Shown here in pieces: positions 53,825 to 62,441 of a stretch of 64,000 nt of DNA. This stretch comes from Aquisphaera giovannonii (GTDB taxonomy: Bacteria; Planctomycetota; Planctomycetia; Isosphaerales; Isosphaeraceae). Where the stretch lies: positions 7,440,001-7,504,000 of the forward strand of contig NZ_CP042997.1 in assembly GCF_008087625.1 (NCBI RefSeq), in the 5' to 3' direction. The notes below the pieces were generated by a model. It was given only the letters and a program-made list of their open reading frames with translations. It ran no database searches and was not told the DNA's origin. Made by a program: the position numbers and the translations under genes. Numbering within the stretch: the stretch's first letter is position 1; the number at the start of each line of letters is the position of its first letter.

Positions 53825-56800
53825 ACGCCCCACAGCAGCCCCGCGTCCCTCGCCCGATGGCGGTCGATCGTTCCCGAGCACCCGTCGCGATTGTCGCCTA
53901 CGCAGGATTCCTCCCGGGAGGCGGCGATCTCGACGACTTCTGGGGCCGGGTCGTCTCCGGGATCGACGCGACGTCCGAGATACCGGACGGCCGATGGCTG
54001 ATCCCGCCAGCCGACGTCTACGACCCGAGCATTGCGCGGCCCGACCGGGTTTACTCGACACGCGGGGGCTTCGTGCCGGACATCCCGGCGGACGCCGAGG
54101 GCCTGGACGTCGATCCGGCGTATCTCGACCGGCTGGATCCCGGCGTTCGGCTCGCACTCGTCGCCGGCCGGGACGCCTGGCGTGCGGCCCGGACATCCGG
54201 CCTGGATAGGAAGAAAGTCGGAGTCATCCTGGGCCACATCGTCCTCCCGACCGAAGGCTCGTCGGCCTACTCCCGGGAGGTTCTCGGACGTCGACTGGAG
54301 CGGACGCTCGGGATCGGTGGCCACGACGACGAGGAGCCGTCGATCGAGCCGTGGAATGCCTTCCCGGCCTCGCTGCCGGCCGCGTTGCTGGCCCGCGCGC
54401 TGGGGCTGGGGGGCGAGGCGTACACGCTCGACGCGGCGTGTGCCTCTTCGCTGTTCGCGACCAAGCTCGCCGTCGATGCATTGCAGTCGGGCCGGGTCGA
54501 CGCCATGATCACGGGCGGGCACTCGCGCCCGGATCCGCTGTACACCCAGATGGGTTTCTCCCAGCTCAAGGCGCTCTCTTCGAGGGGGAAGCCGGCGCCC
54601 TTCGATGCGTCGGGCGACGGCCTCGTGGTCGGCGAGGGCACAGGCCTCTTCGTCCTCAAGAGGCTGTCGGACGCCCTCCGCGACGGCGACCGGATTCATG
54701 GCCTAATCCGAGGTACTGGCGTCTCCAACGACGTCCATGGCGACTTGCTCGCGCCGAGCTCCGAGGGCCAGCTCCGGGCCATGCGATCGGCCTACGAGCA
54801 GGCCGGCTGGTCTCCTTCGGACGTGGACCTGATCGAATGCCACGCGACCGGGACGCCCGTTGGCGACGCGGTCGAGCTGGAGAGCCTGCGGGCGCTGTGG
54901 GACGGGCAAAGAGCGCCCGCCGGTCGGTGCGTGATCGGGTCGGTGAAGTCCAACGTCGGCCACATGCTGACCGCCGCGGGGGCCGCGGGACTGATCAAGC
55001 TCCTGCTGGCGCTCGAGCACCAGACGCTTCCGCCGACCGCCAATCAACTCGAGCCGAACCCTCGGCTCAAGCTGGAAGGAAGCCCATTCCGGGTCCTGAA
55101 CCGGGCGGAGCGATGGGAGCGACGAGGTCCGTCGGTGCCCCGACGCGCCGCGATCAGCGGATTCGGGTTCGGCGGGACCAATGCGCATCTTCTGATCGAA
55201 GAATGGCTTCCGTCCTCTTTCGGTCCGGGCGGGGAGCCGCCCGGAGGGGCCGGCTCCCACTTCCTGCAAGAGGACGAGCCGGCGTCATTGAGAGCCCCGG
55301 ACGGAGTCGGCTTCCGCCCGCCCCGACCGGATGACGATGCGTGCCCGGTCGCGATCGTCGGCATCTCAGCCCAGTTCGGCGAGGTAGCCGGCCTGCGAGC
55401 ATTCCAGGAGCACGTTCTCAACGGCGGGACGCCCGGCACGACCGCCCGTTCGCTCGATGGCTTCTCGGTGCGTGTCGGCCAGTTTCGGATCCCGCCTCGC
55501 GAACTGGAGGAGATGCTTCCCCAGCAATCGCTGATGTTGAAAGTTGCGGCCGACGCCATTGCGGACGCGCGACGCCCGCCCGAGGCCGGGCCGCGGACGG
55601 GCGTGGTGATCGGCCTGTCGCTGGATCAGAACACCAACAACTACCAGCTCCGCTGGTGGCTGCCGGGTAAGGTGCGAGAGTGGAATGAGAGGCTCGGCCT
55701 GGGCCTGTCGCCGCCCGACCTCGATGCCTGGGCCGAGGAGCTCCGGGATGTCGTCAGCCCCGCCCTGAATGCGAACCGGACGATGGGCTCGCTCGGGGGA
55801 CTCGTCGCGAGCCGTATCGCGCGGGAATTCCGGTTCGGAGGCCCCAGCTTTTCCGTCTCCGCCGACGAGGCGTCCGGCACTCGGGCGATGAAGCTGGCCG
55901 CGGGGTGGCTCGCCGCCGGAGAGCTCGACGCGGTGGTCATCGGTGCGGTGGACCTGCCCGGCGACCCGCGCGCGGCCCGCGCGGCCGGGAGTGTCGGCTC
56001 GATGCACGATCCCGGCGAGGGGGCCGTGGCCCTCGTCCTGAAGCGACTCGCCGATGCCAGGCGCGACGGAGACCGCGTGTACGCCGTCGTCGGCGAGGAG
56101 AACGGTGCGGAGCCCGGACTGACGCTCTCCGGCGACTCGAACCGCCTCCTCGGCTGGACCGGGGCCGCGGCCGGGCTAGCCGCCGCGGTCGAAGCCGCGA
56201 TCTGCCTCTATCAGGAAGTCCTGCCGGCCACGGCGGACGAACCCCCGAGGTATTGGCTGCGGAACCGCTCGGAGGGGCCGCGACGCGCGGCGGCCGAGGT
56301 CCGCGCGCTCGACGGGAGACGCGACCGGATCGTCCTCGAATCGGTCGAACAGGCGGGATGCGCGGAAGCGACCTGCGAGGCCGAACGTCGGCTGCCGCTG
56401 GGGCGACGGGCCGCCGTCCCCTCCTGGAACGCGATCGCGAGGCGATCGGGAGAGGGCCGACTGCCGGTCGCATTCGTGTATCCGGGCCTCGGCAACGTCT
56501 TTCCGGGCATGGGCCGCGACATCGCCACCCTCTGGCCGGAAGTGCTGCGGTCCCTGGACGCCCGAAACGATCGGCTCCGCGACCAGTTCCTCCCCGAGAT
56601 CTGGTGGCGCGGCGATGCGTCTCCCCTGCCGAGCTTCGCCGACCACCGGGCTCCGATCCTGGGCCAGGTGACCGCCGGGAGCCTGATGACGGAGGTCTTA
56701 CTCGGGCTGGGCATCTCGCCGTCGGCGGCGATCGGATACAGCATGGGGGAGTCGACGGCCCTGGTCTCGCTGGGGGCCTGGGTCGACCGCGACGAGATGA

Positions 56801-59800
56801 CGCGACGGCTCGTCGAATCGCCCCTGTTCGCGACCGAGCTCGCCGGCCCGTGCGAGGCGGCCCGCCGCACCTGGGGACTCTCGCCGAATGAGCGCGTGGA
56901 GTGGGTCGCCGGGATCGTCCCGCGAGGGCCGACCGAGGTCGAGGCGGCGATCCGAGCACACCCGCGGGTCTACCTCCTGATCAAGAACGCGGCGGATGAG
57001 TCGGTGATCGGCGGCCAGAGTGATGCGGTCCGGGGCCTCGTCGAGGCGCTCGGGTGTCCCTTCGTGGAGTTGCCGATCGTCAGCACGGTCCACTGCGAGG
57101 TCGCCCGTTGCGTGGAGCCGGAGTACCGCGCGCTGCACGACCTGCCCACGCGGACGCCGGACGGAATCACCTTCTACCGCGGGGTCTCGGGAGAGCCCTA
57201 CCGCCCGGATCGGACGACCGCCGCGGAGGCCATCACGGCGCAGGCGACGGGAGCGATCGACTTCCCGGCCGTCATCGAGCGGGCCTACGCGGACGGCATC
57301 CGCGTCTTCCTCGAGATGGGGCCGGGGGCTTCATGCACGAGGCTGATCGAAAAGATCCTCGGCAATCGTCCGCACCTCGCCGTGCCGACGTGCCTGCCGA
57401 ACCGCGATGGCTTGGCGACGGTCCGGGAGGCACTGAAGCGGCTCGCGGGCTTTGGCATACCGGTTGATCCCGACCTCCTCCGAGAGGACGACGGCCCCTC
57501 AAAGGGCGGGACCGTCGGACCCGCTAGGGAGATCCGGTCGATAACGATCAGGACCCGCTACGGGCCGTATCCGCCGCTCGGGATACCCCGCGCCCGGCCC
57601 GCGGTCGCGTCGCTCCCGTCCCCCGACCCCATCTCCCCTGCCCCGGCGATCCCGACGATGACGCACGATGTAAGGCCGGCCCCCCATCCGCTCACGGCTT
57701 CGCTACTCGCCGCGGAAGCCGCTCGTGTCGAGGCGCATGGCACCTACCTAGGGACCGCCCGTGGCTGGGAGAAGCTGCTCGAAGGCAGCCTGAGCCTCCA
57801 ATTCCGGCTGATCGCCCTGGCGGGACGCGAAGCACCCGCGGGCGCGGGCACGTCCGCCCTCGCGGTCGCCGAGCCGCCGCCCGCCGCCCAAGCCGGACCG
57901 CCCCGCGCGCTGGATCGTGATCAGTGCCTCGAGTTCGCGATCGGGTCGATCGCCCGCGTGCTCGGCCCGGACTTCGCGCCGGCGGACGACCATCCGACGC
58001 GAGTCAGGCTGCCGGACGAGCCGCTCATGCTCGTGGACCGGATCGTTGCCATCGAGGGGCAGCCGCTGTCCATGGGCCCGGGACGGGTGGTCACCGAGCA
58101 CGACGTGCTCCACGCGGGGTGGTATCTCGACGCCAATCGCATCCCGCCCTGCATCGCCATCGAGGCCGGTCAGGCGGACCTGTTCCTCTCGGGATATCTC
58201 GGGATCGACTTCGAGACACGCGGCCTGGCGGTGTACCGACTGCTGGACGCCACCGTGACGTTCCATCGCGGGCTGCCGACGCCGGGTGCCGTGATCCGCT
58301 ACGACATCCGCATCACCCGCTTCTTCCGCCAGGGTGAGACGCACCTCTTCCGCTTCGAGTTCGACGGCACCGTGGACGGTCAGCCCCTGCTGACGATGCG
58401 TGACGGATGCGCGGGTTTCTTCTCCGAGGCGGAGTTGTACGCCGGCAAGGGGATCGTGCCCAGGCCGCTGGACGCGAGGCCCAGGCCCGGGATCCGCCCG
58501 GCGGACTGGACCGACCTCGTCCCCATGGCGCCGATGGCGCTCGACGAGTCGCGGGTGGAGGCGCTCCGGCGCGGAGACCTCGGCGCCGCGTTCGGTCCGC
58601 CGTTCGATGCGATCCCGCCCGCCGAGGTCCTGCCGCTCCCGGGCGGCCGGATGACGCTCGTGCATCGCGTCGAGGCCCTCGACCCGACCGGCGGCCGCTT
58701 CGGCCTGGGGATCATCCGCGGCGAGGCCGACATCCACCCCGGCGACTGGTTCATGGTCTGCCATTTCGTGGATGACAGGGTCATGCCGGGCACGCTCATG
58801 TACGAGTGCTGCCTCCACACGCTCCGCATCTTCCTGATGCGACTGGGATGGGTCGGCAACGGGGACGACGCGGCCTTCGAGCCGATCCCGGGCGTCGCCA
58901 GCCGGCTCCGCTGCCGGGGCCAGGTCACCGAGTCCACCCGGAAGGTCACGTACGAGGTCTCGGTCAAGGAGCTGGGCTACGGCCCGGAGCCGTACGCGGT
59001 CGCGGACGCGCTGATGTACGCCGACGGCCGGCCCATCGTCGAGGTGAGCGACATGACGCTCCGGCTGACGGGGGCGAGCCGAGAGGGACTGGAGCGGATG
59101 TGGACCGCGACACGGTCGAGATCCGGCACCCCCGGCCCCAGGCCGGCCGCGCCATATCACGACAATGCGGCCATCCTGGCCTTCTCGACGGGCAAGCCCT
59201 CCGCGGCCTTCGGCGAGCGTTATCGGCCCTTCGACGAGGATCGGTTCATCGCCAGGCTGCCCGCCCCGCCCTATCAATTCCTGGATCGGATCGTTGCGTT
59301 CCGGGGCGAGCCCTTCACGATGGCTGCGGGGACCTCGGCCGTCGGGGAGTATGACGTCCCGCCCGACGCCTGGTATTTCGAGGCCGACCGGCAGCCCCGC
59401 CTCCCCTACGCCGTGCTCCTCGAGGCGGCGCTCCAGACGTGCGGCTGGACATCCGCGGCGATGGGCTCCGCGTTGGCGAGCCCGGAGCCGCTCAAGTACC
59501 GCAACCTCGGCGGGAATGCCCGGCAGCATCGCACGCTCGACCGCTCGTCCGGCACGATCCGGACCGACGTGGCGGTGACGAAGGTGACGAAATCGGCCGG
59601 GATGATCCTGCAGCACTTCGACTTCGCGGTGCGGCAGGGCGAACATCTCGTCTTCGATGGCTCCACCTATTTCGGCTTCTTCCATCCGGATGCGCTCGCG
59701 GAGCAGGCGGGCGTCCGGGAGGCGACCCGATACGAGTTGACCGGGGAGGAGCGGGCCGGGAGCCGCTCGTTCCCCTTGCCGGATCAGGCACCTTTCCCGG

Positions 59801-60231
59801 ATCGCCGCTGGCGGATGGTGGACCGAATCGAGGCGTTCGCCGTGCGAGGCGGCCCGCACGGGCTGGGCGTCATCGAGGGGCGGGTCCGGGTCGATCCGTC
59901 GGCCTGGTTCTTCGCGGCGCACTTCCTCGGCGACCCCGTCTGGCCGGGTTCATTGGGGTTGGAATCCCTCCTCCAACTCCTTAAAGTCGTCTCGTCGGAC
60001 CGGTGGGGTGCCCGGGAGGATGACACGTTCGATTCTCCGGCGCTTGGGACGGAGCACCGCTGGGTCTACCGCGGGCAGGTCCTGCCCACGAACGGCGAGG
60101 TCTCCACCCAGGCCGTGATCACGCACCTCGACGACGAGCGGCGGACGATCCGGGCCGATGGAATCCTCTCCGTGGATGGGAAGATCATCTACCAGATGAA
60201 CGATTTCGCCCTGCACCTGTGCCGCCGCTAG
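53821..60231 (+). CDS. pfaC: PfaC-like megasynthase with acyltransferase, KS-CLF-AT-DH-DH (Pfa3)
   Basis: A 2,136-residue synthase subunit. Domains: ketosynthase (about 20-460, Cys207 in DAACASS, HATGTPVGD); chain-length-factor-like KS (about 505-830) in which SADEAS replaces the Cys motif, Glu683 at the Cys site; acyltransferase (about 880-1215, Ser974 in GYSMGES); then four hot-dog folds forming two FabA-like dehydratases (about 1400-1750 and 1813-2136), with HFVDDRVMPG near 1648 and HFLGDPVWPG near 2034. The order matches myxobacterial Pfa3, but the C-terminal acylglycerolphosphate acyltransferase is missing. TTG 53821 overlaps the pfaA stop and has GAGGTGG upstream; ATG 53857 is the alternative. 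Confidence 0.93.
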   Translation: MNAPQQPRVPRPMAVDRSRAPVAIVAYAGFLPGGGDLDDFWGRVVSGIDATSEIPDGRWLIPPADVYDPSIARPDRVYSTRGGFVPDIPADAEGLDVDPAYLDRLDPGVRLALVAGRDAWRAARTSGLDRKKVGVILGHIVLPTEGSSAYSREVLGRRLERTLGIGGHDDEEPSIEPWNAFPASLPAALLARALGLGGEAYTLDAACASSLFATKLAVDALQSGRVDAMITGGHSRPDPLYTQMGFSQLKALSSRGKPAPFDASGDGLVVGEGTGLFVLKRLSDALRDGDRIHGLIRGTGVSNDVHGDLLAPSSEGQLRAMRSAYEQAGWSPSDVDLIECHATGTPVGDAVELESLRALWDGQRAPAGRCVIGSVKSNVGHMLTAAGAAGLIKLLLALEHQTLPPTANQLEPNPRLKLEGSPFRVLNRAERWERRGPSVPRRAAISGFGFGGTNAHLLIEEWLPSSFGPGGEPPGGAGSHFLQEDEPASLRAPDGVGFRPPRPDDDACPVAIVGISAQFGEVAGLRAFQEHVLNGGTPGTTARSLDGFSVRVGQFRIPPRELEEMLPQQSLMLKVAADAIADARRPPEAGPRTGVVIGLSLDQNTNNYQLRWWLPGKVREWNERLGLGLSPPDLDAWAEELRDVVSPALNANRTMGSLGGLVASRIAREFRFGGPSFSVSADEASGTRAMKLAAGWLAAGELDAVVIGAVDLPGDPRAARAAGSVGSMHDPGEGAVALVLKRLADARRDGDRVYAVVGEENGAEPGLTLSGDSNRLLGWTGAAAGLAAAVEAAICLYQEVLPATADEPPRYWLRNRSEGPRRAAAEVRALDGRRDRIVLESVEQAGCAEATCEAERRLPLGRRAAVPSWNAIARRSGEGRLPVAFVYPGLGNVFPGMGRDIATLWPEVLRSLDARNDRLRDQFLPEIWWRGDASPLPSFADHRAPILGQVTAGSLMTEVLLGLGISPSAAIGYSMGESTALVSLGAWVDRDEMTRRLVESPLFATELAGPCEAARRTWGLSPNERVEWVAGIVPRGPTEVEAAIRAHPRVYLLIKNAADESVIGGQSDAVRGLVEALGCPFVELPIVSTVHCEVARCVEPEYRALHDLPTRTPDGITFYRGVSGEPYRPDRTTAAEAITAQATGAIDFPAVIERAYADGIRVFLEMGPGASCTRLIEKILGNRPHLAVPTCLPNRDGLATVREALKRLAGFGIPVDPDLLREDDGPSKGGTVGPAREIRSITIRTRYGPYPPLGIPRARPAVASLPSPDPISPAPAIPTMTHDVRPAPHPLTASLLAAEAARVEAHGTYLGTARGWEKLLEGSLSLQFRLIALAGREAPAGAGTSALAVAEPPPAAQAGPPRALDRDQCLEFAIGSIARVLGPDFAPADDHPTRVRLPDEPLMLVDRIVAIEGQPLSMGPGRVVTEHDVLHAGWYLDANRIPPCIAIEAGQADLFLSGYLGIDFETRGLAVYRLLDATVTFHRGLPTPGAVIRYDIRITRFFRQGETHLFRFEFDGTVDGQPLLTMRDGCAGFFSEAELYAGKGIVPRPLDARPRPGIRPADWTDLVPMAPMALDESRVEALRRGDLGAAFGPPFDAIPPAEVLPLPGGRMTLVHRVEALDPTGGRFGLGIIRGEADIHPGDWFMVCHFVDDRVMPGTLMYECCLHTLRIFLMRLGWVGNGDDAAFEPIPGVASRLRCRGQVTESTRKVTYEVSVKELGYGPEPYAVADALMYADGRPIVEVSDMTLRLTGASREGLERMWTATRSRSGTPGPRPAAPYHDNAAILAFSTGKPSAAFGERYRPFDEDRFIARLPAPPYQFLDRIVAFRGEPFTMAAGTSAVGEYDVPPDAWYFEADRQPRLPYAVLLEAALQTCGWTSAAMGSALASPEPLKYRNLGGNARQHRTLDRSSGTIRTDVAVTKVTKSAGMILQHFDFAVRQGEHLVFDGSTYFGFFHPDALAEQAGVREATRYELTGEERAGSRSFPLPDQAPFPDRRWRMVDRIEAFAVRGGPHGLGVIEGRVRVDPSAWFFAAHFLGDPVWPGSLGLESLLQLLKVVSSDRWGAREDDTFDSPALGTEHRWVYRGQVLPTNGEVSTQAVITHLDDERRTIRADGILSVDGKIIYQMNDFALHLCRR

Positions 60232-60279
60232 GTCGGGGGCCGCGGGCGAAGCTCTCCGAAGTGGGATCGAAGCGGGTCG

Positions 60280-61332
60280 ATGAATTACTCGAAGGTCTAC
60301 CTGGAAGCGCTGGGGTACGAGATCGCCCCGGTCGTCGTCTCCTCGGCGGAGCTGGAAGACCGGCTCGCGACGGTCTACAAGAGCCTGCATCTCCAACCCG
60401 GTCAGCTCGAGGCCTTGACCGGCATCGTCGAGCGACGATGGTGGGAGGAAGGTTTCCGACTCTCCGAGGGAGCGGCCCAGGCGGCTCGTCGCGCCCTGGA
60501 GCAGGCGGAGATTCGCCCCGAGGAGGTGGACGCCCTGATCTACGGGGGAGTCTGCCGGGAGTACTTCGAACCGGCGACCGCCTGCCACGTCGCGTCGAGG
60601 CTGGGCATAGGCCCGGACGCGACGGTCTACGACCTCAGCAACGCCTGCCTGGGCGTCCTCAATGGCATCATCGAGATCGCCAACCGGATCGAGCTCGGCC
60701 AGATCCGCGCGGGGCTCGTGGTCTCGTGCGAGTCGGCCCGAGAGATCAACGAGATCATGATCGAGCGGATGCGGCAGGACCCGAGCATGGAGTATTTCAA
60801 GTACTCCCTCGCCACGCTCACGGGCGGCTCCGGGGCCGTGGCCGTCCTGCTGACCGACGGGTCGTTCTCCGGGTCACGCCGGCGGAGGCTGCTGGGCGGC
60901 GTGACCCAGACGGCGCCGCAGTTCCACAACCTCTGCCGATGGGGCATCGAGGCGTTGAAGCCATTGACCTCGCACCAATTCCTCCAGTTCACCTCGACGG
61001 ATTCCTCGGCCGTCCTGACGCACGGCGTTGAGCTCGGCATCCGGACCTGGCAGGCGTTCCTCCGCAAGCTCGGCTGGGTCCGGGATCGCATCGACCGGGT
61101 CATCTGCCACCAGGTGGGGGCCTCGCATCGCGACACGATACTCCGCTCGCTCGGGATCGGGATCGAGAAGGATTTCTCGACCTTCCCCTACCTGGGCAAC
61201 ATGGGCACCGTCTCGCTGCCGCTGACCGCGGCGCTCGCCGAGGACCGCGAGGTGGTGCGATCCGGCGACCGGGTCGCGTTCCTGGGGATCGGCAGCGGGC
61301 TCAACTGCCTGATGCTGGGGGTGGAATGGTGA
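60280..61332 (+). CDS. oleA: OleA-like thiolase/KASIII-family head-to-head condensing enzyme
   Basis: A 350-residue FabH/thiolase-fold enzyme. Catalytic Cys123 sits in SNACLGVLNG, His277 in CHQVGASH and Asn307 in YLGNMGTVS. The opening MNYSKVYLEALGYEIAP and the VCREYFEPATA block match OleA rather than ordinary FabH. OleA joins two acyl-CoAs by a non-decarboxylative Claisen reaction to a beta-keto acid that becomes a long-chain olefin. It starts 48 bases after pfaC and its stop overlaps oleB, so the Ole genes are in the same operon as the Pfa synthase. A chain-releasing or starter KASIII is the alternative role. Confidence 0.88.
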   Translation: MNYSKVYLEALGYEIAPVVVSSAELEDRLATVYKSLHLQPGQLEALTGIVERRWWEEGFRLSEGAAQAARRALEQAEIRPEEVDALIYGGVCREYFEPATACHVASRLGIGPDATVYDLSNACLGVLNGIIEIANRIELGQIRAGLVVSCESAREINEIMIERMRQDPSMEYFKYSLATLTGGSGAVAVLLTDGSFSGSRRRRLLGGVTQTAPQFHNLCRWGIEALKPLTSHQFLQFTSTDSSAVLTHGVELGIRTWQAFLRKLGWVRDRIDRVICHQVGASHRDTILRSLGIGIEKDFSTFPYLGNMGTVSLPLTAALAEDREVVRSGDRVAFLGIGSGLNCLMLGVEW

Positions 61333-62267
61333 CCGTGGGTCGGCGCCCGTTCGAGGCTCGGTCCGCCGCCTTGAAGGAATTCCTGGACCGGCACCCCGGC
61401 GTCGACTTCGACCGCGACGGGGTGAGGCTCCACTACCTCGACGAGGGCGATGGGCCGCCGGTGGTCATGGTCCACGGCAACCCGAGCTGGTCGTTCTACT
61501 ATCGCCGACTCGCCGAGTCCCTGAGCCCGTCGCATCGGGTGATCGTGCCCGATCAGATCGGCTGCGGCCTGTCGGACAAGCCGGACGATTCGAGGTATGC
61601 CTACACCCTCCAGAGCCGAGTCGACGACCTGGATCGGCTCCTGTCCTCCCTCGGGATCGGCCAGCAGGTCTCGCTCGTCGTCCACGATTGGGGGGGGATG
61701 ATCGGGATGGCCTATGCGGCGCGTCATCCCGAGCGGATCGCGAACCTGGTCGTCATGAACACGGCCGCGTTCCACATGCCCAGGGCCAAGGCGTTCCCCC
61801 TGGCCTTGCGGATCTGCCGGGACACTCCCATGGGCGCCTGGGCCGTTCGAGGGCTGAACGCCTTCGCGAGGGGGACGGCCCGGATCGGCTGCAAGCGGAA
61901 TCCGCTCGCCAGCGACGTCCGCGTCGCCTACGCCGCCCCCTACGACACCTGGGCCAATCGGATCGCCATACACCGGTTCGTCCAGGATATCCCCCTCCGG
62001 CCGGGGGACAGATCCTACGACCTGGTGAGCTGGGTGCAGGACCGCCTGCATTCGCTTGCGGACGTCCCGATGCTGATCGCCTGGGGGCTGAAGGACTTCG
62101 TGTTCGACCGCCCTTTCCTGGACGAGTGGATTCGGCGATTCCCCCGCGCGAAGGTCTTGCCGTTCCCCGAAGCCGGGCATTACGTGCTGGAGGACGAGGC
62201 GGATGCGCTCATCCCGGCGATCCGCGACTTCCTCGGCGACGCCACGCCGGGGCCTCGGGATCGCTGA
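61326..62267 (+). CDS. oleB: OleB-like alpha/beta hydrolase (beta-lactone decarboxylase)
   Basis: A 313-residue alpha/beta hydrolase of the haloalkane-dehalogenase group. VHGNPSWSFYYR forms the oxyanion region (about 50-61), nucleophile Asp121 lies in VHDWGG, and His285 lies in AGHYVLEDE. OleB proteins resemble haloalkane dehalogenases but decarboxylate the beta-lactone made by OleC to a cis-olefin. Placement between oleA and oleC makes that role far more likely than dehalogenation. The ATG overlaps the oleA stop by 7 bases, indicating translational coupling. Confidence 0.87.
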   Translation: MVTVGRRPFEARSAALKEFLDRHPGVDFDRDGVRLHYLDEGDGPPVVMVHGNPSWSFYYRRLAESLSPSHRVIVPDQIGCGLSDKPDDSRYAYTLQSRVDDLDRLLSSLGIGQQVSLVVHDWGGMIGMAYAARHPERIANLVVMNTAAFHMPRAKAFPLALRICRDTPMGAWAVRGLNAFARGTARIGCKRNPLASDVRVAYAAPYDTWANRIAIHRFVQDIPLRPGDRSYDLVSWVQDRLHSLADVPMLIAWGLKDFVFDRPFLDEWIRRFPRAKVLPFPEAGHYVLEDEADALIPAIRDFLGDATPGPRDR

Positions 62268-62441
62268 GAAGGAGGGTTGCGGGGCGACGCCGGGGCCGTC
62301 GGGACGCCGGGGGGCGTCCCGCCCGACTTTCCCGCCGCATATCGGTTTCGTATCTTGATTCATCGATCGCGAGCCTCGTCCCCGGCCGCTCGCGATACGG
62401 ACCGCCCCGGCGCGGGAGCCCGATGCCGATGGAGGCCATTC

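Noticed and set aside
57748-59922. Minus-strand frame of over 700 codons opposite pfaC
   Set aside because: Antisense to the dehydratase domains; translation is low-complexity Arg/Gly/Glu.
61326-62267. Annotation as haloalkane dehalogenase
   Set aside because: The fold and catalytic residues fit, but overlap with oleA and proximity to oleC make the OleB role more likely.
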